Shown here one piece after another: positions 51,620-62,659 of a stretch of 64,000 nt of DNA. The stretch is taken from positions 17,535,822-17,599,821 of the forward strand of contig NC_134516.1 in NCBI RefSeq assembly GCF_027942865.1. Direction: 5' to 3'. Each line of letters opens with the position of its first letter. The stretch's first letter is position 1. The position numbers and the translations under genes were made by a program. Under the pieces are notes generated by a model that was not told the origin of the DNA, did not search any database, and saw only the letters and a list, made by a program, of their open reading frames with translations. Source of the DNA: Odontesthes bonariensis. Lineage: Eukaryota; Chordata; Actinopteri; Atheriniformes; Atherinopsidae.

Positions 51620-52663
51620 ATGGAGCACTTAGAGTCTAACCAACTGCTTTATCCACAGCAGTTTGGTTTTAGAAAAAAATACTCCACAGAATCAGCAAAT
51701 TGTTATCTACTGGAGAAGATCAAAACTTCGCTGGATAAAGGAAAGGTTGTAGGGGCAGTGTTCTTGGATTTAAAAAAGGCCTTTGACACTGTTAATCACA
51801 GTGTCCTACTCAGTAAATTAAAAAAATTTAACTTGTCGCCTGAAGCTCTCAAATGGCTTAAATCATATCTGGAGGTTAGACAACAGCATGTTAGGGTCAA
51901 TGGGGTAAAGTCTGGTATGTTAGCTAACAGCATGGGCGTGCCACAAGGATCCGTGCTTGGTCCATTGCTGTTCACTATGTATATTAATGACCTGCCGAGC
52001 TGCTGCCCAAGTGTCAACTGCCAGATGTATGCTGATGACACCATTATCCATGTGTCCACTAAAACACCCAGCCTGGCTGGCGAGCACTTGACGCAGGCTT
52101 TATCAAACATCTCGGCTTGGCTTGAGTTGTCCCATCTTACTCTTAATGTAAAAAAAACGGTATCCATTTGCTTTTCAATACGTAACAGGCCTGATCATGA
52201 CCTATTTCAGGTCAGGATTAAGGAGGAATACACTGAAGTAGTGAATGAGGTGAAGTACTTAGGCATCATAATAGAAAAACATTTTAAATTTAGCAGTCAA
52301 GTCAAGCACATCTGTAAGAAGGTCAAGCCAAATCTCAACTGTTTTCGTTTCATCAGAAGGAACCTGTCTCACCAAGCTGCAAAACTGTACATGCATGCTA
52401 TGATTCTTTCTCATTTATCATACTGCGTCACATCATGGTCACAGGCTTCCACAACCACTATGAAACCTATAGTCTCCATATACAAGCAAGCAATAAAAAT
52501 CATGGACCAAAAACCAATGAAATGGCATCACTGCCGCATCTTAAGGAAACACAACCTTTTAACTTTTCAAAATTTTATTAATGTCAGTACTCTAAGATTC
52601 TTTTTTAAATGTTTAAATAATCATATGTCTACACTGTTTCTGAAGTGGCTATCAGTTTTCTGA
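51620..52663 (+). pseudogene. LINE reverse transcriptase main part
   Basis: Frame opens at MEHLESNQLLYPQQFGFRKK and holds AVFLDLKKAFDTVNHSVLLS (A-motif), GVPQGSVLGPLLFTMYIND, MYADDTIIHVS (catalytic), LNVKKTVSICFS and VKYLGIIIE. The thumb and C-terminal connection (LSHLSYCVTSWSQ, YKQAIKIMDQKP) follow. A TGA at 52661-52663 interrupts; codons for GAKLWNSLHTELK and LKQWLKSNQQ follow to about 52846. Confidence 0.8.
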
Positions 52664-53218
52664 AGTGGTGGTAATTGTCTCATCCCACAATGCAAGACCT
52701 CCTTCTGCCAGTCTGCTCTCTCTGTAAAAGGGGCCAAACTTTGGAACTCTCTACACACTGAATTGAAATTAGAGACCAATAGTAAAGTTTTTAACATAGG
52801 TCTCAAACAGTGGTTAAAATCTAATCAACAGTGCACACATGAATAGCTCTTAACTGGTTACTGCTTGCTCATACTGCCTTTGCTCTGTTGCCTTTTTATA
52901 TTCCTTATTGTGAATTGCTTGTATTTCTTTGACTTATTTCCTCATTGTCTTGTTGCTATTTTTTGTTGTTGTTGTGGTTGTTGTTGTTGTTGTTGTTGTT
53001 TTTTTCTTCTTCATATTTCTGTCAGTTTTTTCCTTTTTATTTTTATTTTTATTTGTCCTTTATCTTAACTGTCCTATCCTCTCAAAGCTGCCTAAGGATA
53101 AGTGTTGAGAATTAGCACTTGTGCTAAAACATTTAAACAATGCATCTGGTACGTCCAATGTAATTGCTGTCCATATCAAATAAATAGAATAAAAAAAGAA
53201 AAAAAAAAGAAAAAAAAA

Positions 53219-53445
53219 GTATAGTTGCGTTTCTTTAGTTGCACTGGCACGTGCCAGTCGGTACCGACTGATTGATTTTTCGAGACAGTGAAAGTGGTGA
53301 TATGATAACCACAGTTTTTGTTTCGTTTTTTAGACAAGACATGAGTTGCGGGAGCGCAGAATTCTTGGTGAACATTTCTTTCCGGAGTCTGTTTCAGCCG
53401 GTCGGACATTTTTTTGAGTTGCAGCTAAGCTAAGCTTCAATTTTA
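53219..53445. other. Short unexplained spacer between LINE and MITE
   Basis: About 225 bp with no recognised gene or repeat ends. It includes a small palindrome-like piece (tggcacgtgcca). Confidence 0.4.
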
Positions 53446-54440
53446 AGGCTCGTGTATACTTCGCAGCAGTGTGTCGCAGTGAGCTTGTCGCAGACACGAC
53501 GCAGTTATTTTTGATTTATGCCTTGAAGCGCTGTCTGCGCTATGTTAATCCCACGCCACAACCAGGGGCGCCGAAAAGGGGGGTAAAAGGAGAAGGATTC
53601 TAGGGGCCCATGATTAAGAGGGGCCCAGAGAGGCCCTAATAAAATTATAATACTAGCAAAAAAATAATATGACACTAAGTTATTAACTAACTTATAATCA
53701 CAAATATATTTTATTTACAATTTACTGGTAACAATAACTTTATTTGTTTTGGAAACATTACGTTAATGTTTTGTATTTTTCAGGTAGCCTAATTAAGAGT
53801 TTAGAATCAGAGTGTCAGTGTTGCAGCAAATAAATGAATTCCATTGGATTCCTTGTGCTCAGTGTTACCTACCTCAACTGTCATGTTTTTCTTTTTTCAC
53901 AAATATGGGAACGATAGTCAGAAATAGCATAAAAATGCATAGTTTTATGTAAAATAGCATCACAAATTTTCGCGGACCTCCTGGTCGGCTGTTTGGGGGA
54001 CCAGTAAAAATGATTTTCATGGGGCCCAAAATCCCTAGCGGCGCCCCTGGCCACAACGCAAGAGGGACAATCACGAACAAGCTAGGATTGTGGGTGTTAC
54101 GGTTACGGAGGTCATTCAACAACAATGGCGACTGGACGAATGCGCACTTTGATTGAGATGCAGCTGATCGATCTAGAAATAGAAGAAATATTGCTACTAC
54201 TGGAGCTGGCAGAGAGGGAAAGAATCGTCACGGTTAGCGTCAGCCGGTTAGCAAACCGGAAATACGCATAGTGTAGAGCGGATGTAGAGTTGACCAATCA
54301 GAGGCCTCCTTTCTCTCCTCCCTGCGGCACTGTCTGCGGTGAGTTAGAATTTTGAGGAGGTGCACCAGAGTGTCTGCGTAGTGTCTGCGTTAACTGCGAC
54401 ACACACGCAGACGACCTGGTTTCCGAGTATAAATCAGGCT
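53446..54440. mobile_element. Harbinger-type MITE with TTA duplication
   Basis: Ends AGGCTCGTGTATACTTCG and CGAGTATAAATCAGGCT are roughly inverted, bordered by TTA at 53443-53445 and 54441-54443. Plus-strand codons from ATG 54125 read MATGRMRTLIEMQLIDLEIE then EILLLLELAERER, reminiscent of the N-terminus of Harbinger transposases, and stop at about 54271. A hAT element is inserted at 53563-54049. Confidence 0.65.
53563..54049. mobile_element. hAT-type MITE with perfect 8-bp duplication, nested in the Harbinger MITE
   Basis: Ends CAGGGGCGCC and GGCGCCCCTG are exactly inverted. GCCACAAC stands on both sides (53555-53562 and 54050-54057). The 8-bp duplication and CAGGG start are hAT hallmarks. 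487 bp, noncoding, with ggggcccat repeated near each end. Confidence 0.88.
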
Positions 54441-54626
54441 TTAGCCTGCCCGGGACCAGGCTAGTTCAGCAGCATAAATTACCATGGTTACTCAGCGGGC
54501 GTTCAAATAAGCCACCTTTATGGAACGGAACTCTCGCTAAATTTAGCCAGAAGTAGCGAAATAAGCCAGGCTTTCCGCTAAGCCAGCTTCTAGTAATACC
54601 CCCCTGGTCAGATGTCAGACAGCCGG

Positions 54627-55835
54627 TCATCTTAAAGCAGTAAAGGTTAGCCTTTATTGTTTTAGAGATCATATTAACATGACTTCAAAAATTTAGCTGA
54701 TCTAAATAGTTCTCCTCTGCCTCTTTTCACCAATTCTGAGTTAATAGTTATCAATATTCATATACCATTTAACTATTTAACTAAATCATTTAACTATTTA
54801 ACTGCAGCAGATCTATGAAACAATTAATATGCTCTCTTAACAAAGCAGCAAAGTGCTTTATAGAGAGGTTTAAAATAAGTTAGGTTATTAGGATATTGAC
54901 AAAAACACAATAAAAGGCGCTACAGGAGTCAGATATCACCAATAGCTTTCTTAAAGAGGAAAACTACAGCTGCAGTGAGACTGATTCATAACAAGACAAG
55001 ATAAGGTTTGTTTTTATGACGCATTTAAAAACAGCCACAGTGACCAGAGAGCCGTACAAGAGAAACAATATATCAACACGATGAGCAGTTTCTAACCCTG
55101 CAGATAAATGATGAATGAATGAAACAGTATAGCATTGGATAGAATGGGTGAAATAGAAATAAAATGCTGTTTACAGTTAAAGAGATGCCACTCAACCATA
55201 TTAACAAACTGAGAAAAGGAGTGAATTTTAGAACATTTTAAATAATTAGAGGTCTGAGCCGCTCTGATTGGAAAAGGTAGATTAATCCGTTTATAAGAAA
55301 AGTTTTTGTGATCTCAGCCGGCGCCCTGTTAAACACCTACATCAACTCAAGAAGCAGATAAAACAAAGCAGTGAAACCCAAGGCCACATACAGACACACG
55401 CACACGCACACTCACACATACACCCACATACACACACACGCCACACATACTGATGATGTTTAGTTTTATACTAGAGCAATTATTATTACCTCATCTAGTT
55501 ATTTTAACATGAACATGATTAGGAGAGATACCAAAGTACTTAGATAAACTGAAAACAGCTTTTCAATGCAAGAATCACAGTGAAGAGATAAGAAGCAATA
55601 AAATGTCCAAAATAAATCCAGGAAAACAAGACATTCATACAAGTTGTTGAAAACTGTCGGAACAAAACGTTCTACAAATTGAGACTTTATGACAGGGCTA
55701 TTCAAATGGCGGCCCGCGGGCCACATGCAGCCCAGAAGCAATACCCGAGTGGCCCAACTTGTGGTTCAGCCAAAAAAGCAGAGAAAAACCATGAAAAACA
55801 CAGATTGCCAAAATTAACTCAAAATTCCTACGGTA
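54627..55835 (-). repeat. Inverted repeat, right arm
   Basis: 54627-55410 is the reverse complement of 34561-35346, and 55454-55835 of 32252-32648. Between them are 43 bp of CA-rich simple repeat where the left arm has 1.9 kb. The arm includes ggcccgcgggccacatgcag, a hAT-like end. Outside the arm the two flanks differ. Confidence 0.9.
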
Positions 55836-56307
55836 TCATTCTGCCTAGCCAAAGGGATTTAGGAAAAGTTATAAATGATTAAACTGCTAGTCATACCCAT
55901 CCAGTTTTTTCCACTTGTCGACTCCATATTGATCGTCCAAAGCCTCTGTCTTGGACTGCTAGGCACTGCCATCTGGTGGATGCTCCGAGAATAGAGGGCT
56001 GTTCACATTCAAATCGGCATGCATTTGTTCGTGCATCGTGCAGCACAGTAGGAGTGTGTCAAAATTACGCCATGGAGACGAGAGCAAAAAAATGGATCCA
56101 CAAATTCAGACTGCCAGACTGCACACACAAAGTCAAGCATATTTATTTTAAAATCTCGAAAATATATTTACAAATGTATGTATATTTATATACATATATA
56201 CATTTATTTGTGTCACATTTTTATATTTATACTAATTATATATACATTTATAAATTCGTTCATATTTATATTAATTTTTTTGACTCAAAATTTCCCCCAT
56301 ACTTCAG
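55836..56307. other. Intergenic DNA with AT-rich simple repeat
   Basis: No gene recognised. 56160-56280 is a TATA-rich microsatellite-like stretch. It ends in a pyrimidine tract and acttcag, a plausible splice acceptor. Confidence 0.45.
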
Positions 56308-56415
56308 GTGGGATCTGTTTACCAAGAGATGATGCTGTGTGTACTGAAGAAGACGTGAAGCTCATACAGGAGATCTGCTTGTTGTATGAGGACAGAGTGT
56401 CTGTCTTATATGGAG
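56308..56415 (+). CDS. Candidate orphan exon, function unknown
   Basis: A 108-bp block between a good acceptor (ccatacttcag) and a possible donor (gtgggaag). Only one frame is open: GICLPRDDAVCTEEDVKLIQ then EICLLYEDRVSVLYGG. The acidic/hydrophobic pattern looks like real protein (amphipathic helices) and differs in composition from the AT-rich surroundings. It is phase 1 at both sides. No partner exons were found on the plus strand and I do not recognise the family. It could be a leftover exon of a duplicated gene. Confidence 0.3.
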
Positions 56416-56603
56416 GTGGGAAGCCTGGTTTAAATATAAAAACAATGTATTTGAATTGTATTGATTTAAAAGTGTCCTCTCAGTAGCTGTGAAGTTCTGT
56501 CAGTGATACTGAGCGGGACTCTGCAGTGATGGAGATGTGTCTCCCTCTGGTGGTGAACGGATGAACTGCACGATGTCAGTTTAATGAGCCCAGAAGTGTT
56601 TAA

Positions 56604-57203
56604 AGCTGCAGTCTGCAACTCTTTTTCAAGCATAATGCCTGGAACTGTCCGGGGATTCTGAAAGTAGTACATTAAATACCCCAATACAAAAAAAATGAGT
56701 TCTCTAGGTCCCCTATATGTCCCGCTAGGTCCCTCCAAAGCCAGCAGGTTTGTTTACAAAATTGCAGACCGGACCGGTAAAAGGTAACCAATCAGGTTTA
56801 CGAGCTGGGCTCTGCTGCCTGTCAATCACCGATTGTGCACGCGCGATACAAGGTAGGCTCGTCCCCACGCTTATTTATCTGGACTTTTGAACTTCATTAC
56901 GGGCTAGTCTACTTACTGTGTCTTCCATGATCGCAAATGACAGGTGAGTTGATGAATGAGGAGTCGTGTACGCGCATCTGGCGTGCACGTAGACGTGCAC
57001 GAGTTCTCATGTGTTTTTATGGGGCGGGACAGGAAGTTGAATAACTTTTTATTTTTCGGTTAAAAAATAAGCATTTCTTGCATCTTGCGACTACGGAGGT
57101 CACCGTTTTCAACTTCAAGCGTTCTGATAGATCATGTAAACTCTTAAAATGCCAAAAAGTAGGACTTTACGTATGACAACAACAAATCCTGCAGACTGCA
57201 GCT
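56604..57203. repeat. TTAA-bordered MITE, 600 bp
   Basis: Ends AGCTGCAGTCTGCA and TGCAGACTGCAGCT are perfectly inverted, with TTAA on both sides (56600-56603 and 57204-57207). Noncoding. Same target-site type as the elements at 45338 and probably 13393, but a different end sequence. Confidence 0.85.
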
Positions 57204-57207
57204 TTAA

Positions 57208-57997
57208 CTATAAAAACTATAAAGCTGATGTCAGGAGTGAGAATGTTTTTCATCATTCAGTAAAAATGTTGTAGTTCTCCTGTTCATTGTGCAGAATAAA
57301 AAGACAGGATGTTCTCTGCTTTGTAGCTTTGATTCAAATATTACAGCCAAGCTAGAATGTTCTGTAACAACTTAGCAAGCCTGGATGATCAGAATCAGAA
57401 TCAGAATTACTTTATTAATCCCTTGCGGGAAATTCCTTTTTTGCAGTGCCCTCGTTACAGAAAAAAGAAAAAAGATTAAGTCAGGATCTTCTCCCACTTC
57501 ACTTTCAACACCTGTCAATAAAATATTAGTTTATGAGATTTACAAATCACTGTATTCTGTTTTTATTTAATGTTAAACAGCGTCCAAACTTTTTGGGACG
57601 AGGGCAGTTAAACAGATTCATCAAACTTACTTACAAACATAGTTTAGTTGAACATCCCTATTCAATGAAGCCCGTCTTTACCAGACTGCATTTGGAGAGA
57701 TGGAATAAATCCTGTCAAGACATTTTAAAGTGATGTGAACATTTAAAAAAGTTAGAAACCACCGTCTTCACTGAGAAATTATCAAGAAACCAGAGCTCGC
57801 TGTAAGAAACAAGGACATTAAACGCTTCCTATAAACAGACAGGAACAAAAAAGTATTCAGTACAATTCATTTCAACACTCACAGTCTCTTTGTTTTGGGA
57901 AATCATAGAGCGTCTTACTCTGAGACAACTCTGTTAACTATTGAAGTAACCGATAACCAATTTAAATCAGTAGTCATTTCCATCCAATTCTGTGCTC
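57208..57997. other. Region downstream of TXNDC16
   Basis: Likely contains the TXNDC16 3'UTR on the minus strand. At 57390-57432 is an inverted LINE-tail piece (atcagaatcagaattacttt, cccttgcgggaaatt). No gene was recognised. Confidence 0.45.
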
Positions 57998-60900
57998 TTA
58001 TAGTTCAGAGTGAATGTTCGGATCAATGTCAGAACTGTCATCTATCATCAAATGCTCCTCAACGTTAACTTCTTCTTCTTCTTCTTTGTCTTCTTCCTCT
58101 GCAGCAGTGTGCTGCTGGGTGGAGTCGGGCTCCTGCGTGTCCATGACTTTCAGGAAGTCGTAGAAGTCGACAGGAGGAGGCCAGCTGTCCTCACCCAGCA
58201 TCCCTGCAGAGAAACGGCAACAACGTGCAGTTTGTGAAGCACAACATATGACAATGTGACCATATTATGGGCTGGTTTGTTCACAGGACTCAATTATAAA
58301 GTGAAAGAATTCTCCAAGGAGTCCCAAAGTGGTTAATGTTCAGTTTAATCAAATAATAATTTGTGGAACAATTAAAAACACCACTTTAAATGAGCTAACA
58401 TTAAACTTTTACTGCGAGTAAAATACGAGTTTATTTTCCACATATAGACCCTCAAACTTCTCACTCCTCTTTTGTTATCGTCGCCCTCCGAGCAGAATTC
58501 TTCTTCATGTGCCTTTTACAGCAGTAATATGGCCACTCTCCCATTTCATTATCAGTCAGATGCCAACTGAAACATATTTTTATCTAAAGGACCTTTGTTA
58601 CTGTTACACAATGAATGAAGCCATGTTTCCACTTTACTTTACTGACATGCTGCACATTAGACGCATTTCTCAGGCAGTTATCCATCCCTTTAAAACCTCC
58701 CCTCAACATTATAAAACGTTCATAAGATACCTTTATTCTCTACTCAGTGAATGGGGATCTGACACCAGCCTTCCCTGCTCACACTATGCTCTGTTTAGGA
58801 CATCTAATATCAGGCTAATTTGGGTGTGAATGTTTCAACCAGTGAGCTCCTGAGAGGCTGAATTCTACATAATCAAGTAAAAGTATCAGAATAATTCTTG
58901 GCCAAACGAATCCCAAGTCACTCAGCTTCTGGACCAACTCCAGGCTTCTGCTTCTGTCTGGCCAAATCCTAATCCATAAAACCCCTTACAGACATGTTAT
59001 TAAGGTGAAAAACTTTCACATAAATGGATATAATAAAGAGGGAGGGAGCAGGATGCCATCTATGTACATTTTAAACACACACAGGTTCCACTTCCTGTGG
59101 TCTTCTTTACTTTCCTCTGATCGTGCTGCTGTTGGATTTATTCTCTCCTCCTTACCTGCCGGTGTCTCGGTCCCATCCTCGACCCTCTGCAGCCACTGCA
59201 GCACAGACGAAGCCACGATGGGGGTGTTGGGCGGGTACTGGTAGATTTCCCCTCTGGAGGGTAAATGTGTGAGAAGCAGGGCAGGAAGTGGGGGCATTGT
59301 GCCCAGGTATGAGCCCAGGACCGACATGCCAGCTGGAGTGCGGCCACTGAAACGCACACCAACAAATATCCTTAAATAATAATAATAATGCTTCAAAAAG
59401 AAGAGCAAACACGAGTGATGTACGCACAGGTGGATCCAGCAGGCCAGGTATCGCTCCATCTTCATCCCTCCCACCTCCACCACTCCTCTCATCTCCTGCA
59501 GAAGCGCCTGGTTCTGCTTCCACCCGACCTCATCCTCCTCGTCCCCCACAAAGAGGAGGAGGAGGGCTTTACCCAGCGAGAGGAAGGAGGGCAGGTTTTC
59601 CACAGTCAACTCAGGCTGGAGAAAGAACATATCTTTATATCTTCGGGAAGACGTGGAGAGGAGGCTGTCTTTGCTCCTTCTTATGTCTAAAAAGCTGTGG
59701 CATCAGAATACATTGAGTAAAAGCAGGCTCTTAGATTCAAACTATGTGATCAGTATGAATGATTTGGACCGTTTTTGAGCAGGAAAGGACAACTTGAACA
59801 TATTAAAGTCTTATTAGTCTGGGTTCCCCTCTGAATGTCAACACATTCTGGGATTTACTGAAGGAATCTGTCATTGAATGCAGGTTTGACCTTGACCTTG
59901 ATCATAGCCAACTAACCAAAGCGCTAACCTAACCCCTAATCAAAGCGCTAACCTAACCGCTAACCAAAGAGCTAACCAAAGAGCTAACCTAACCGCTAAC
60001 CAAAGAGCTAACCAAAGAGCTAACCTAACCGCTAACCAAAGCACTAACCAAAGCGCTAACCAAAGCGCTAACCTAACCGCTAACCAAAGCGCTAACCTAA
60101 CCGCTAACCAAAGCGCTAACCTAACCGCTAACCAAAGCGCTAACCTAACCGCTAACCTAACTGCTAACCAAAGCACTAACCAAAGAGCTAACCTAACCGC
60201 TATCCAAAGCACTAACTAAAGCACTAACCAAAGCGCTAACCTAACCGCTAACCAAAGCGCTAACCAAAGTGCTAACCTAACCGCTAACCAAAGAGCTAAC
60301 CTAACCGCTAACAAACCGCTAACCAAAGCGCTAACCAAAGCTCTAACCTAACAGCTAACCAAAGCGCTAACCAAAGTTCTAACCTAACAGCTAACCAAAG
60401 CACTAACCAAAGCGCTAACCAAAGAGCTAACCTAACCGCTAACCAAAGCACTAACCTAAGCGCTAACCAAAGCGCTAACCAAAGAGCTAACCAAAGCGCT
60501 AACCTAACCGCTAACCAAAGCACTAACCAAACCGCTAACCAAAGAGCTAACCTAACCGCTAACCAAAGCACTAACCTAACCGCTAACCAAAGCGCTAACC
60601 AAAGAGCTAACCAAAGCACTAACCAAACCGCTAACCAAAGCGCTAACCTAACCGCTAACCAAAGCACTAACCTAAGCGCTAACCAAAGAGCTAACCAAAG
60701 CGCTAACCTAACTGCTAACCAAAGCGCTAACCAAAGCACTAACCAAACCGCTAACCTAACCGCTAACCTAAGCTCCTCCTCTTTTTACCTTTATAGTGCG
60801 ACCGAAATGAGTGTGGAGCCGAATTCATTGGACCATAACAGCAAATAAAACAGTCAGAGGACCTTTTAGCATTTAAATTAACATGACAGCACAGCAGAGA

Positions 60901-62309
60901 GAGTAAAAAGCACACAAACACACACCATGGAGTGCAGCAGTGCAGTGTTAATGTGTGTTAGCAGCTCTTTAGCAGAGGAGGACACGGGCAGCGTGGAGGG
61001 ACGAGCGTGTGTCCTCCAAGATGGAAACACCAACACTGCAGGAGGGTCCACAGCGTGGTCTGCGGCCCTGTGCAGCAAACACACAAAGGTACAAATTTAA
61101 CACGTCAAAGATGAGCAAGGCAGTTCGGCATCTTTATCTGAACTGTAAGAACTGATAAAAACAGATTTTTCCTTGTTTATCTTTTTAATTTTGGCTAAAC
61201 TCTAAAGTTTTAATACATGAACATTAAACGTTCATAACGTTAAATTTTCTCATTGTTTCAAAATTAAATCCATTAAAATGACTAAGTTTGATCCATCGGT
61301 GGCTAAAAGGAGACCTCGGGTGTCACTTTTCAGAACTTTTTAACCACGCTGAAGGAATGATGTGGTAGAGGAGAAAAAGATGAGGAGGAAGAACATGACC
61401 GAGTGGACAAAAAAGAAGAACATGAAGAAGAGGAGGAACAAGAATTAAGGAGACAATGATGGAATAATGAGAATAAAGGATCCATCTATCTCATTGCAAT
61501 TTAAAAAGTGTGCATTACTTTGTATCTCTCAACTCAAACTTTATTTAAAAACACATTTAAAAACAACCGGGGTTGACCAAAGTGTTAAAGGTTAAAGCAG
61601 CATGGCTGATAAGAGAAAGAAATGAAGATAAATACTAAAATACATAAACACAATGCAATGAAATAAAATAAATTAGAGTAAAACTGTTTTTTCACGACTT
61701 TTCGCCAACCTGGCGATCAAATTTCAGCCTGTCAGCAAATATTTTTACAAAAAATGTATCTGTGTGTTGATTTGACCCATTTTGTCGATTTGTGAGCAGG
61801 TGTTCATCCCATAATCCCATCAGTCTTGTTCTTGTTAGGGCCTGTAACATCATCCTTTCATTGTGTCTTTCACTGACTCCAGGTGTCTTTTGTCAGCCTG
61901 TAAATAATGACGGCACATTTCTGTGTGTAGGTGTGCGTGTGCAGGGCTCAGACGGCACATTTCTGACCGTTTTGTTACATTCCACAACTGTAGAATAAAC
62001 TTTAAACTTTAAACCCATTGGGGGATGAATAAAGTGTTTTTCTATTCTATTCTAGAAAGAGCCACAGAGCCCAAAAAGATCTGCCAACACCTCACCAAAC
62101 ACAGCTTTTGTCCTCTGCATACTCCAGCTACCCTGTGTTTGATCATTTCTACAGTCATTGGCATTTCTGCAGAAACAGCCTTGAAACAGCAAAGATGGAG
62201 TGAATGTGAAAGCAGAGCCGGTACCATTTCTCTGCCGGTGCGCCTGTCAGCAGTCCACTCAGCACGTCTCCTCTCAGTGACTTTGCTGCTTCCACAAACG
62301 CAGAGAAAC
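57998..62309 (-). CDS. txndc16: TXNDC16, last five exons (gene continues beyond the window)
   Basis: Minus-strand exons in order: 62309-62225, 61067-60926, 59615-59428, 59346-59156, 58203-57998. All splice sites are GT-AG and every codon joins correctly, for example AEK-W-AADHA, LHSM-PELTVENL, WIH-L-GRTPAG and TPA-G-MLGED. Readable segments: FSAFVEAAKSLRGDVLSGLL (thioredoxin-like), AVDPPAVLVFPSWR, ELTVENLPSFLSLGKALLLL FVGDEEDE, ERYLACWIHL, PPLPALLLTHLPSRGEIYQY, VLQWLQRVEDG, WPPPVDFYDFL, then an acidic tail (AAEEEDKEEEEEVN) and TAA. These match my memory of the C-terminal thioredoxin-fold region of TXNDC16 (ERp90), an ER-lumen glycoprotein without a CxxC here. The 812 coding bases are free of lesions. 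Upstream exons would lie beyond 64000. Confidence 0.85.
58204..59155. other. TXNDC16 last intron
   Basis: Intron with a gtaag donor side at 59155 and a tctctgcag acceptor at 58204. No nested gene or clear mobile element was recognised. Confidence 0.6.
59909..60772. repeat. Minisatellite, ctaaccaaagcg/ctaacctaaccg units, in a TXNDC16 intron
   Basis: About 860 bp of a 12-bp unit (ctaaccaaagcg and variants such as ctaacctaaccg and ctaaccaaagag), itself built from related hexamers. The CTAACC words resemble degenerate telomeric repeats (CCCTAA). It lies in the 1.3-kb intron between exons 60926 and 59615. The long minus-strand frames over it (WLALWLAVRLAL and so on) are artefacts of the period being a multiple of three. 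Confidence 0.92.
61068..62224. other. TXNDC16 intron
   Basis: Intron between exons 62225 and 61067 (1,157 bp). Contains a purine-rich patch (61360-61450) and a LINE-tail piece ending ttgggggatgaataaagtg at about 62015-62040. No gene was recognised. Confidence 0.6.
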
Positions 62310-62659
62310 CTGGCAGGAGAAACATCGAGGTCACCTTTTATGCAGGCATTAATAAAAAGATAAAGCAGGCTATGAAGACACATGGAAAAGCAGGAAAATT
62401 CCATATTCAGTCTTATTTCCGTTTAATCTGCTCTGAACTCCGATATTTGAAGGCATTCAAAATTACATCTTAAAAGATTACAATAGGATCAAATCTGGGG
62501 AGTATTTGGAGTCTTTGTACCGTTTTTGGTGTCGAGGTTCAGTGCTCTAACACCAGATGCCAAATCCTGATATTCAAAATACTTTTTAGACGTAATTTTT
62601 AGCTTCTTCCCTCCATTTTGAGTGTTTTAGCTGATATATGTTTCAGTTTCTTTCCTCAT
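62310..62659. other. TXNDC16 intron between exon 62309 and the minisatellite
   Basis: AT-rich, with no exon recognised. The intron presumably continues under the minisatellite and out of the window. Confidence 0.5.

Larger units (their letters stand above)
49470..53215 (+). mobile_element. CR1/L2-superclade LINE, nearly full-length but frameshifted
   Basis: Three open frames in three phases make one protein: 49470-50171 (N-terminal), 50113-51552 (endonuclease remainder and RT start) and 51620-52663 (RT), with C-terminal codons to about 52846 after a further stop. The 3'UTR ends in A-rich text near 53190-53218. RT hallmarks GVPQGSVLGPLLFTMYINDL and MYADDT are intact. The first part of the endonuclease, including its catalytic Glu region, seems deleted between the first two frames. 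It cannot move by itself. Confidence 0.85.

Noticed and set aside
59940-60739. Two long minus-strand frames of repeating WLALWLAVRLAL
   Set aside because: They lie wholly in the 12-bp minisatellite; the period is a multiple of three, so any frame without a stop stays open. No unique flanks or start context.
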